Shown piece by piece: positions 16,650-24,599 of a stretch of 48,272 nucleotides of DNA. The stretch covers positions 1 to 48,272 of the forward strand of contig JAQYTG010000009.1 in assembly GCA_028724905.1 (NCBI GenBank), written 5' to 3'. Below the pieces are notes generated by a model that was not told the DNA's origin, did no database searches, and saw nothing but the letters and a program-made list of their open reading frames with translations. Numbering within the stretch: position 1 is the first letter of the stretch; the number at the start of each line of letters is the position of its first letter. Made by a program: the position numbers and the translations under genes. Source of the stretch: Actinomycetaceae bacterium (GTDB lineage: Bacteria; Actinomycetota; Actinomycetes; Actinomycetales; Actinomycetaceae).

Positions 16650-17384
16650 ATGGCAACAGCTCCGAGGGTAGATCAACTCCAACTTTTAGCCGTGGCACGG
16701 CTCGATGCCGATATTGCACGGCTTCGGCGTGACGACGTGCGGCACCCGTTGCGTGAGAGCACCGCAGAGTTGATGAATCTGGTAGCAGCGCAGGTGCGTA
16801 CGATTGACGGCAATGCCCAACAGCGAGAGAAAATCCATAGCGAACTTGCGGCTCTCTCCGAGCAGACTGAGGCGCTGGTGAGCGTGATACAGGAAAAGAA
16901 GAAACTCTTCCAAGCTGGTACTGGTATGGATTCGCGAGGGCTGCTCACCTTGCAATCGGAGATTGAGGGGCAGCAGGCTAAGCTCGCCGATCTCTCAGAG
17001 CGAGAATTTGCGCTGTTGGAACAGGCTGAAGATCTCGATGCTCGGAGCGTACAGCTCGCTGAGCAGCTTGCCACGTTGAAAGAGAAGCTCGTGAGTGAGC
17101 AAGTGCAGCTGGAAAACGCCGTCACTGATATTCACAAAGATATTGAGTGCCTTACCGCACAGCGTGAAGATCTTTATGCGCCGCTGGCAGATGCCCTTAA
17201 AAAGGAATATGAACGGGCGGCTGCTGGTGGGGGATACGCGGTGATTGGTGTGCATCCGAATGGGGCTTCGACGGGCGGAATTGAACTCTCGCCAATTGAG
17301 CTCAGCCGTATCAAAAATGCTGATCCTGAGATGATCTGGATCTCAGACGAGTATGAGTGCATCGTGGTGCTGCTTGATTCTTAG
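16650..17384 (+). CDS. DUF164 coiled-coil protein with a degenerate zinc ribbon
   Basis: The 244-aa protein is mostly a long antiparallel coiled coil (about residues 25-180, rich in Leu, Glu, Gln and Ala), as in the CT398/DUF164 family that usually ends in a four-cysteine zinc ribbon. The C-terminal domain is still recognisable (IELSPIELSRIKNADPEM corresponds to the helix between the two ribbon knuckles). The first knuckle, however, reads HPNGAS where CGxC is expected, and the second reads SDEYEC, so only one of four metal cysteines remains. GAAGGAGAGG precedes ATG 16650. It sits between nif3 and rnpB; the RNase H/phosphatase gene often found here in actinobacteria is missing. Confidence 0.85.
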   Translation: MATAPRVDQLQLLAVARLDADIARLRRDDVRHPLRESTAELMNLVAAQVRTIDGNAQQREKIHSELAALSEQTEALVSVIQEKKKLFQAGTGMDSRGLLTLQSEIEGQQAKLADLSEREFALLEQAEDLDARSVQLAEQLATLKEKLVSEQVQLENAVTDIHKDIECLTAQREDLYAPLADALKKEYERAAAGGGYAVIGVHPNGASTGGIELSPIELSRIKNADPEMIWISDEYECIVVLLDS

Positions 17385-17592
17385 TGCGTGTGTTTCTCGG
17401 CGCTCTATGATATCCAAAGCTGTGTGATTCTTAAGGGTACGTGATTCTGAGGGGTACTAGTCACGGTGTGCATCGCCGTTCACGATGGCTCGCACACGCT
17501 GAGTGTGATTCTTAGGGTGTTGCACGGTGTGCATCTGCTATGCGTTAGAGGTTAATTTTACCCTTGCGCTCATGTGCACTAAGCTGACACTG

Positions 17593-18003
17593 CACATGAG
17601 CTGGCTAGGCAGTCGCGGGTGAGGCGGTTTCCAACCCGCCGCCGTCATCCGAGGAACGTCCGGACTCCGCAGAGCACAGTGGTGGGTAACGCCCACTCGG
17701 GGTGACCCGCAGGAAAGTGCCGCAGAAAATATACCGCCGCTACGCCGTAGCTATGGCTGACTGCGCAGCGGTAAGGGTGAAAAGGCGAGGTAAGAGCTCA
17801 CCGCAGTTTTGGCGACAAAACTGGCATGGTAAACCCCACTGGGAGCAAGCCCAAGCAGCGCGCAGAGAAGCTGCTCGTTGAGCGCGCGGGTAGGGTGCTT
17901 GAGCTGCGTGGCAACGCGCAGCCTAGATGGATGGCTGCCACTGGTCGATGCGTTGCGTGTGCAGCGACCAGTACAGAATCCGGCGTATCGGCCAGCTCAT
18001 GTG
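17593..18003 (+). ncRNA. rnpB: RNase P RNA, bacterial type A
   Basis: This is the catalytic RNA that trims the 5' leader of tRNA precursors. The ends pair (CACATGAGCTGGC at the 5' end with GCCAGCTCATGTG at the 3' end, helix P1). Universally conserved elements are in order: GAGGAACGTCCGGACTCC (CR-I, near 17650), GGAAAGTGCCGCAGAAA (CR-II, near 17712), GGTAAGAGCTCACCG (CR-III, near 17790), and ACAGAATCCGGCGTATCGGC (CR-V, near 17973). The 206 bases before it contain the duplicated phrases CACGGTGTGCATC and GTGATTCTTA but no gene. The exact ends are estimated from P1. Confidence 0.97.
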
Positions 18004-18316
18004 CTCAACTTTTGACAGGCCAGTTTGCGTGCCAAACTTTCCTGCATCTAGCTGCTTTTACCTGATCTAGCTGCTCGTATCTGAGTGCCTGATTGCTCTT
18101 GCTTGCGCCTCGCCGGTGCTGCCCTTAATCCTGACTGCCTTTACTTGCACCTCGCCAGTGCTGCCAGGCTGTGCCTATCAGATATCCCTATCAGATCTAC
18201 CAGGAGATTTGCTCTTAAGACCGCTCCCACAAGGATGCCGTCAGACTCAGGCCTTCGTGCCGTCCGGCTCAGGCTTATAGTGCCCGTCAGCCTCAGGCTT
18301 ATAGTGCCCGTCAGCC
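18004..18316. repeat. Repeat-bearing gap between rnpB and ppgK
   Basis: No gene is seen. Two adjacent copies of a 24-bp unit (GGCTTATAGTGCCCGTCAGC plus CTCA) occupy 18272-18319, so the last copy covers the ppgK stop codon. A looser duplication (TTGCACCTCGCCAGTGCTGCC type) is found near 18105-18170. No T-rich terminator stands out for either rnpB or ppgK. Confidence 0.5.
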
Positions 18317-19084
18317 TCAGGCCTTCGCCCGCTGGTGAGCCATCAGTGCTGCCCCTACGATGCCGGCCTTATTGCGCAGCTGCGCCGGTACGAGCTGCGC
18401 TCGGGTGTGAATAAGTGGCAGGAATTGATCGTGCTGCTTCGACACACCGCCTCCGATGATCAACACGTCTGGGGTGAGATACATCTCCAGAGCGTCAAAG
18501 ATCATTTGCAGGCGTCCTGCCCATTCTTCAAAGCTCAACTGATCACGTTCAAATACCGAGGCGGCAGCCCATTTTTCGGCATCTTCTTGACCGTTGGGGA
18601 GAGCTATATGCCCAAATTCAGTATTGGGTACCAGCACGCCCTCGCGTACTAACGCCGAACCGATACCAGTGCCCAGCGTGAGCATGAGACAGGTGCCTTG
18701 ACGCCCACGAGCTGCGCCGTAATAGACTTCGGCGTATCCGGCGGCATCGGCATCATTGAGCACCGTAACTGGGCGTCCCAGAGTCTCAGTAAACAGTTCC
18801 TCAACCGCCACGCCTTTCCACTCTTGCGAAAGATTTGCGACGTAGGGCACCACCCCATTGACGATCGGGGCAGGGAAATCGACACCGACGGGGGCGTCCG
18901 GCAGATCGAAGCTATCGGCAATAGTGCGCACGATCTCAGCAATGTCGCCAGGGGCGGCATTTTCGGGAGTGGGGATGCGCAGCCGCTCGGCTTTGAACTT
19001 GCCACTTTTCATGCTGACAGGGGCACCTTTAATACCCGAGCCGCCAATATCAATACCAATAGCGAGATTCTTAGTTTTAGCCAT
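18317..19084 (-). CDS. ppgK: Polyphosphate glucokinase
   Basis: A 255-aa ROK-fold kinase that phosphorylates glucose with polyphosphate (and usually ATP), a hallmark of actinobacteria. The phosphate-binding loop is GIDIGGSGIKGAPV (residues 9-22), the actinobacterial PpgK form. VLNDADAAGYAEV (about 109-121) holds the catalytic Asp region, and LGTGIGSALVREG (about 137-149) the second phosphate loop. WAGRLQMIFDALEMYLTPDV and IIGGGVSKQ complete the C-terminal lobe. Length is normal. The start is ATG 19084 with a weak GGTAAGA upstream. Nothing suggests an operon with map, which lies over 500 bp upstream on the same strand. Confidence 0.95.
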   Translation of the reverse strand: MAKTKNLAIGIDIGGSGIKGAPVSMKSGKFKAERLRIPTPENAAPGDIAEIVRTIADSFDLPDAPVGVDFPAPIVNGVVPYVANLSQEWKGVAVEELFTETLGRPVTVLNDADAAGYAEVYYGAARGRQGTCLMLTLGTGIGSALVREGVLVPNTEFGHIALPNGQEDAEKWAAASVFERDQLSFEEWAGRLQMIFDALEMYLTPDVLIIGGGVSKQHDQFLPLIHTRAQLVPAQLRNKAGIVGAALMAHQRAKA

Positions 19085-19597
19085 ACCGGTATCTTACCAA
19101 GTGTATAGGGGAGAATATGGCAATTGCGGGGATTTTTCTGCGGCTAGCTATTGCATGGTGGGTGATAGTATCGGTCGGCTATTTCTGTCGGTCGATTGAT
19201 ATTGATTGATACTGGTGTCAGCTAATTTTGGCATCAAAGGTGATACAGCAAACCCGACCGACAGGCTCCGACGTGACGAACCTGGCCGTCCACCTGATAG
19301 CATCCCACCTGATAGCTCGGTGTTAGGGCGGTATTGGCTCGGCTATGCTGCAACATCTGGGCGTTCATATCGACTCACCTCGGTGGCGGTGTAACTCAAC
19401 AGAGCACTCCAACGGGGTGCTCCAACGAGGTACTCCAATGGGGGGCGTCACTTCCCACAGTGCGTCGCTCCCGCATCCCTACTTTTCACAGAGCGTCGCG
19501 TCTCGTAGTGCGTCACGCCCACTGTGCCCCGCTTCCAGTGCGCCTCGCGTAGCTCGTCGTCACGCACCTGTCGTCACGCTGCATATAGCCGCAGTAG
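19085..19597. other. 513-bp intergenic region, no gene seen
   Basis: It contains weak tandem duplications: CACCTGATAG twice near 19292 and 19307, ATTGATTGATA near 19195-19210, and a triplet of CTCCAACGGGGTG / CTCCAACGAGGTA / CTCCAATGGGG at about 19408-19443. Several CGTCACG phrases recur further right. The ppgK promoter should lie near its left end. All reading frames have the composition of noncoding GC-rich DNA. Confidence 0.4.
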
Positions 19598-20509
19598 TTA
19601 AGCTGGCATAGCTGCAGAGGTCTGCCCATGAGAAGGAAGCGTCAGGATATCGAAACCATCCTCAGTGACGGCGATCGTGTGCTCCCACTGGGCGCTGCGC
19701 GAACGATCTGCAGTGACGACGGTCCAGTCGTCATCCCATTGCTCCCACTCGATATCTCCGAGAGTGAGCATCGGCTCAACGGTGAAAACCATTCCTGGCT
19801 CAATGATGGTGCCGTATGCGGGAGCAGCATCGTAGTGGGGAACGATCAAACCTGAATGGAACGCCTCTCCCACGCCGTGGCCGGTGTAGTCTTCTACCAC
19901 GCCGTACTCAAAACGCTTGGCATAGCTTTCGATGACGCGGCCGATCACGTTGATCGCCCGCCCTGGTTTCGCGGCTTTGATTCCGCGCATCATGGCAGTG
20001 TAGGTGCGCTCGCACAAAAGTTTCGACTCTGAATCCACCTCGCCCACATAAAACATAGCATTGGTGTCTCCGTGGACGCCGCCGATGTAGGCCGTTACGT
20101 CGAGGTTGATGATGTCGCCCTCTTCCAGTGGGTGATCGTCGGGAATGCCGTGGCAGATCACTTCGTTGATTGAGGTGCAGATAGATTTGGGGTATCCCAT
20201 GTAGCCCAAGCATGAGGGGTAGGCGCCGTGATCACACATATACTCATGCGCCACCTTATCTATCGCATCGGTGGTGACGCCAGGGGCGATGATTGCGGCT
20301 GCGGCGTACATAGCATCTGCAGCAATCGTTCCAGCTATGCGGATGCGCTCAATCGTCTCAGGGCTTTTGACGTCGCTTGCCGTCACGACTTCTGGGCCGT
20401 CGTGGAAGAGATATTCTGGCCGCTCAATCTGGGTGGGAACGCCCAGTTGTGGGCTGATACGACCAGGTGTGAGAGTGCCCAAGGGGGCTCGAGATGCACG
20501 GTTATTCAT
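19598..20509 (-). CDS. map: Methionine aminopeptidase, type I
   Basis: The enzyme removes the initiator methionine from new proteins. The 303-aa protein starts at ATG 20509 (GAGAGG just upstream); the open frame extends 26 codons further without support. The five metal ligands are visible in family context: Asp pair in NLDVTAYIGGVHGDTNAMF, His in DYTGHGVGEAFHSG, Glu in FTVEPMLTLG, and Glu in WEHTIAVTEDG. Substrate-side motifs SINEVICHGIPDD and GYPKSICTS are intact. The roughly 45-residue N-terminal extension (NRASRAPLGTLTPGRISP) is like the longer actinobacterial MAP isoform (Mycobacterium MapB type), which has an extension with a proline-rich SH3-binding-like motif. Confidence 0.95.
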   Translation of the reverse strand: MNNRASRAPLGTLTPGRISPQLGVPTQIERPEYLFHDGPEVVTASDVKSPETIERIRIAGTIAADAMYAAAAIIAPGVTTDAIDKVAHEYMCDHGAYPSCLGYMGYPKSICTSINEVICHGIPDDHPLEEGDIINLDVTAYIGGVHGDTNAMFYVGEVDSESKLLCERTYTAMMRGIKAAKPGRAINVIGRVIESYAKRFEYGVVEDYTGHGVGEAFHSGLIVPHYDAAPAYGTIIEPGMVFTVEPMLTLGDIEWEQWDDDWTVVTADRSRSAQWEHTIAVTEDGFDILTLPSHGQTSAAMPA

Positions 20510-21147
20510 GCCTCTCAGATTAGTAGTGTGGAGGAGAAGTGCAAAGCTCGGGTGACGCCAGCATTTTGGAGAGCTGAGCGTGAGCATTGAGAGAGAAGAG
20601 GAACTAAGCTAAAGACGATGCCAGAGAGTTCAATATTGGGTGCAACATACACTGCAAACGCAACATACATTGCAAATACAGCATAGAGTGCAGCTCATGA
20701 TCAGCACAGATAGGCCGGTCACGCTGCAACATACACTGCAAGTGCAACATAGAGTACAACGTGCTGTCGCCGCAATCTGGCAGCGTCGGGCAAACTTACA
20801 ATGTGGGAAAAACTGAGCAGCGTCGGGCAAATGTAGGGTGAGTTCAACTAAGTAGCGTGGGCTCACGTAAGTAGCGTGAGCTCGCACGCCAAGACGGGTT
20901 TGGACTCAAAGGTGGTCGAGATAGAACACGGAGCAGGATAGAGGACGTGGACTTGGGAGAGAGGATGGATCAGGATGACAGGCGGATTCGGACTGACAGA
21001 CGCAGATTCGGACTGACAGACGGATTCGGACTGACAGACGAGTTCAGGCTGACAGACGCGGGTTTGGGAGAGATAGAGAAACTCAGGATAGACAGAGAAT
21101 ACTCGGATACAAGAGATAAGAAGAAGAGATAGAAGAGAGGGAAATAC
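20510..21147. repeat. 638-bp intergenic region with two repeat clusters
   Basis: No gene is seen. At 20640-20760 the phrase TGCAACATACACTGCAA and variants recur about four times. GTAGCGTGGGCTCAC / GTAGCGTGAGCTCGC repeats near 20855-20885. At 20980-21058 four tandem units of 18-20 bp (GGATTCGGACTGACAGAC, the last one GAGTTCAGGCTGACAGAC) stand head to tail. They show the same style of decaying tandem duplication as other gaps in the window. Confidence 0.65.
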
Positions 21148-21528
21148 ATGAAACTCGTGGATAAGACGGGTGCTGAGGTGGAGGTCGTCCGCGATAACGC
21201 TCAGTACGCTTATGTGGAAAAGCGTGTCGATTCGGGGGAAGAGGTGGGGCGTTCGTATTTTGTGCCAGCGCCGAATGAAGATAATACTTTAATCTTCTTT
21301 CATACCGAGGTGGATGATGCCTACCAAGGCCGCGGTTTAGCTGGAGTGCTGGTGCGGGCAGTACTGGATGATCTCATCGCCCACGGCACGACGATTGTGC
21401 CATCGTGCCCACTGTTTGCGGCGCATTTGAAGAAGCACGGTGCCCAGTTCGACGCGGCTGGAGGCAAGCGTAGGGCAGTGAGGATCGAAGATATTCAGTA
21501 TTTACAACGGGTGTTGGGCGGGCAGTAA
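21148..21528 (+). CDS. GNAT-like N-acetyltransferase (YjdJ/Gtn10 type)
   Basis: A 126-aa protein of the small, minimal GNAT branch. The N-terminal half is beta-rich (ending LIFFHTEVDDAYQGRGLAG). The acetyl-CoA-binding motif A is QGRGLAGVLVRAVLDD, matching Q/RxxGxG/A, and the following helix leads to IVPSCPLFAAHLKKHG, the cysteine-containing segment typical of these short acetyltransferases (CPF/Y.A.YI.KHP in relatives). An unusual extra C-terminal stretch (FDAAGGKRRAVRIEDIQYLQ) follows. GAGAGGGAAA precedes ATG 21148. The substrate is unknown. The gene is alone between two repeat-rich gaps. Confidence 0.8.
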   Translation: MKLVDKTGAEVEVVRDNAQYAYVEKRVDSGEEVGRSYFVPAPNEDNTLIFFHTEVDDAYQGRGLAGVLVRAVLDDLIAHGTTIVPSCPLFAAHLKKHGAQFDAAGGKRRAVRIEDIQYLQRVLGGQ

Positions 21529-22128
21529 CGTCGGATCGCGGGCAGCAACGTACGTTTTTGCCTAGGACGTCATCTGCTGGTGACGTCAGTTCGCTCCTAA
21601 TGACGCCGTTCGTCTAGTGGCATCACCAAAAAATTTTCCGAAAATTTACCCTACCCATGCCTCATGCTAGATATATGAGAGATATTGAGCAGATCAGTGC
21701 CAGGCACACGAGGGAAATTATCGACCGCATTTTAGATCGTCCGTGTGTAGCTGCGCAGGATGCGCCAGTGAAGACATATGAAGGAGATACGGGAGATCGA
21801 ACAACACCGGAGCCGATACCGGAAGTGGTGGGAACGCTAGAGCGGGTAGCGGGTACCATAACGCTCGAATCTGCTCTGGGCAGCGGTACGGGTATCGGCA
21901 TAGGTAGCGGCGTTGCTGAGGCTTCCTATGCTGTTTCCCATGCTGCGGTGCCTGATAGTGAGGCTCGCCATGCGGGGATTTCTTATACTGACGTTTCTCA
22001 TGCCAAGATTCCCCACGGCGACGCTCTCTATACGGATGGCTACCATCCTGAGGCTTCCCCTGCTGATGCCCAGCACACGGGTGCACTCCACAGCATGATG
22101 GCAGTCACCGGCTGCAGTTCGATGGTGT
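21529..22128. other. 600-bp gap with internally repetitive sequence
   Basis: A plus-strand frame from 21657 runs through here and into the antisense of the next gene. It has an AGATATATGAG-type upstream region but no Shine-Dalgarno sequence, and its product is low in hydrophobic residues. Between about 21915 and 22080 the DNA repeats loosely every 24-30 bases (YTCCCATGCTG..., each unit with a CAYGC-type core), giving a Ser/His/Ala/Asp-rich pseudo-repeat. GACGTCA and TGACGTC at about 21569-21590 form a short inverted repeat. I see no secure gene. Confidence 0.35.
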
Positions 22129-23478
22129 TCACTGGCGATGGCCAGAATCGCTCTGAGGCTGGGAGCGGGAACTGGAGCGAGAAGTTTTCTCTTCCTGCCG
22201 CTTCGCTCGTTTCTCGGCACGGCGCTGGCGAATCTGCGCACGGGCAGCGCGAGGAGAGAGCTGCTGAGCGACGTTCTTATCGAAGTTATCCCAGTATTCT
22301 TGGGCGTAAATGGAGAAGTCTTTGCGCGGCCCGCCAGGGCGATCTTCAAGATCGTTGAGATAGGGGAAAATATCGTGGCCGCGCAAATAGAGTACCATCG
22401 CGTTGATCGCGGCTGCGATCGGCACCGTGAAGAGCGCTCCCGCTATGCCGGCGAGTGCGGTGCCGCCTGCCACGAGTAGCACAATCGCCAGAGCGTGCAT
22501 ATTGAGCGCGTTCCCTTGCAAGATAGGCTGCAGCAGATGCCCTTCTACCTGCTGGACGAGCAACACGCCTAGCAGCATCAGCAGTGCCATAAAGGGGCTG
22601 CTGGTATTGACTAAGACCACCAATACCGCAATAAAGCCTGAGAGCAAGGCGCCCACAATCGGAATGAAAGCGCCCAGAAATACAAGGGCGGCGATAGGGA
22701 AGACGAGCGAGAGCGGAGTGTGCAGCAAGATGGCGAAAATTGCGATGCCCACAGAATCGACGAGCGCCACAATCGCTTGCGTACGCGCATAATTGCCGAG
22801 CATCACCCACGCGCGAATGCCTGCTTCATTCGCTTCGTCGCGGTAGCGCTCGGGCAGCAGACGCACGAACCAGTGCCAGAGGCGGCGTCCGTCTTTCAAA
22901 AAGAAAAACAGTGCGAAGAAAGTGAGCACTAATCCTGCGAAAAATGAGGTGACGGAGGATCCGGCGTTGAGTACGCCACCGAGAATACGTGTGGAATTGC
23001 TCGTGAGCGTGCCTTGTAGCTGATTCCACGCGCTCATAATGTTTTGGTCAATATTTGGGAACGTTGTGGTGGCCCAAATGATGAGGGTGTCGATCCCGTG
23101 GCGTACGTTGTCTCCCAAGGAAGTAAATCCCTGGTAAATTCCGGTGCCTGAGCCTCCGATGATCCCCACCAAGATGAGCAAGAGCGCTAGTACCGAGGTA
23201 CCGGCAGCGGCAGCTGGCGGCCAGTGTAATGTGCGCCTGAGCAGCCGGTTGAGTGGCTCTGCAATCACGGCGAGCAGCAGTGCGACAAAGAGTGACGTCA
23301 AAAGGAGGGAAAACTTTAGCAGTACCCAACCAATCAGCGCTGCAGCTAGCGACACCGCAATGATGCGCCATGCCCATCCTGCCATCGTCACCAGCGGACG
23401 CGGCACGAAACTCGGCATCGTCGATGTTTGAGTGTGATCAGTTTGATTGCGCTCATAGTGCTCTGCAGATTTACTCAT
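22129..23478 (-). CDS. AI-2E family transporter (PF01594), copy 1
   Basis: A 449-aa integral membrane protein of the TqsA/YdiK/PerM family. Members have been linked to autoinducer-2 export or Na+/H+ antiport, so the substrate here is open. There are about eight hydrophobic segments. Characteristic stretches are FALFFFLKDGRRLWHWFVRL (about 190-209), AFIPIVGALLSGFIAVLV, and VEGHLLQPILQGNALNMHAL, the family's conserved C-terminal motif with the Q.EG..L.P pattern. The last 60 residues are a basic, Arg/Lys/Gln-rich cytosolic tail. GAGGAG lies 5-6 bases before ATG 23478. It is a clear paralogue of the gene at 24600-25976 (same DGR.LW.WFVRL and RPGGP motifs), but the two are separated by the VKOR gene. 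Confidence 0.88.
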   Translation of the reverse strand: MSKSAEHYERNQTDHTQTSTMPSFVPRPLVTMAGWAWRIIAVSLAAALIGWVLLKFSLLLTSLFVALLLAVIAEPLNRLLRRTLHWPPAAAAGTSVLALLLILVGIIGGSGTGIYQGFTSLGDNVRHGIDTLIIWATTTFPNIDQNIMSAWNQLQGTLTSNSTRILGGVLNAGSSVTSFFAGLVLTFFALFFFLKDGRRLWHWFVRLLPERYRDEANEAGIRAWVMLGNYARTQAIVALVDSVGIAIFAILLHTPLSLVFPIAALVFLGAFIPIVGALLSGFIAVLVVLVNTSSPFMALLMLLGVLLVQQVEGHLLQPILQGNALNMHALAIVLLVAGGTALAGIAGALFTVPIAAAINAMVLYLRGHDIFPYLNDLEDRPGGPRKDFSIYAQEYWDNFDKNVAQQLSPRAARAQIRQRRAEKRAKRQEEKTSRSSSRSQPQSDSGHRQ

Positions 23479-23667
23479 TGTGCTCCTCGTGTATTCTGAA
23501 TACGGTTCATTCTACATAAGCGCGCTGAGAGATCAGGAGAGTCCTCACTTCGAGACGACGAGCTCCAGCGTGCGTGGTCTGTGCTCCGCCTGTGGCTTAT
23601 GTCGAGGATGATCGTGCTAGGTTGCTGTGCATCTGTGAAATAGTGCAGCTGCAGAAGGAGGTTCTGA

Positions 23668-24348
23668 GTGGTTCGACGTCTCAGTGATTCAGCGTATGAC
23701 GATTTGAGCGAGGCAGAGTTGGATGCTCGGCTGGAACGTTTTCACGCTCAGGCTTCACCAGCGCAGCGTGAGGGCGGTTTGCCGCTTTCGGCTTCCCTTA
23801 TCATGTTGGTGTTCGCGCTGACCGGATGGGTCGCTTCCCTAGAACTCGTACTCTCTGAAAAAATACGGCTTGCCGATCCGCAGGCGAGTCTCAGCTGCGA
23901 TATCAACGCCTTTGTGAGCTGTGGAAAGTGGATTGGGTCGTGGCAAAATGAGCTACTTTTTGGCATCTCCAATTCAGTGGTGGGTCTCGCCTTTTTCTCG
24001 GGCGTGACGGCACTTGCTCTGGTTTTCGTGAGTGGCGGGAGAGCTGGGCGTCACCTGTGGCAGGCTCTGAGCATCGCCCTCAGCATTGGCATGGTATGGG
24101 TGCTGTGGTTCCAATATCAATCATTTGCGGCGCAGGGTTCGCTCTGCCCATACTGCTATCTCGTGTGGCTCGCCACAATTGGGCTATTCGTATCCGTGTG
24201 GTCGCGTTCGCTGCAAGCTGGACACTGGGGAGAACGTCTCGTTCGATGTGGGCAGATGCTTGTGCGCAATCGTTTTCTTATCGTGGGCGTATGGTATGCG
24301 GCACTTATTCTCTTGACAGCTCTCTGGCTGTGGGGAATGTCTTTATGA
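23668..24348 (+). CDS. Vitamin K epoxide reductase family disulfide oxidase
   Basis: A 226-aa membrane protein of the bacterial VKOR family, which reoxidises DsbA-like thiol oxidases using quinone; in Actinomyces oris it partners MdbA in folding pilins. Visible features are a short cytosolic N-terminus, about five hydrophobic helices, the loop cysteine pair (SLSCDINAFVSCGKW, about 75-89) and the active-site CxxC in GSLCPYCYLVW (about 154-164). GISNSVVGLAFF holds the Ser/Asn-Pro-like quinone-side region. GTG 23668 is preceded by AAGGAGG at good spacing. It lies between two AI-2E transporter genes but on the opposite strand, so it has its own promoter. No DsbA-like gene is in the window. Confidence 0.9.
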   Translation: MVRRLSDSAYDDLSEAELDARLERFHAQASPAQREGGLPLSASLIMLVFALTGWVASLELVLSEKIRLADPQASLSCDINAFVSCGKWIGSWQNELLFGISNSVVGLAFFSGVTALALVFVSGGRAGRHLWQALSIALSIGMVWVLWFQYQSFAAQGSLCPYCYLVWLATIGLFVSVWSRSLQAGHWGERLVRCGQMLVRNRFLIVGVWYAALILLTALWLWGMSL

Positions 24349-24478
24349 GCTTTTCGCCATGCATTTTTATACGCCGTTTGAGGGTGCACACATAATCAAG
24401 ATGTAGGGGCTGTAGGAACCGCAGGGAAATAGCGAAAATAAATAGAGAAGATAGGGAATTTTTCTAAAAACCAGAAAG

Positions 24479-24516
24479 TGCCGCACAGATGTACCTGTAG
24501 GCTCATCTATGCGGCA
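24479..24516. terminator. Bidirectional terminator between VKOR and AI-2E genes
   Basis: TGCCGCA (24479-24485) pairs with TGCGGCA (24510-24516), continued inward by AGATG and CATCT after one mismatch. On the plus strand ACCTTTT follows; on the minus strand CTTTCTGGTTTTT follows. It can end both converging transcripts. Confidence 0.75.
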
Positions 24517-24599
24517 ACCTTTTGTGCTTTATGAGGGCTTTAGGATTTATGCAGATTTTATGCGGTGCTTTTTCTATCGTGTAGATGTCGGGCTATCGT

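Noticed and set aside
21657..22358. Plus-strand frame overlapping the antisense of the AI-2E gene by about 230 bp
   Set aside because: The last third is clearly antisense to a real gene and the rest is loosely repetitive; no ribosome site or family is seen.
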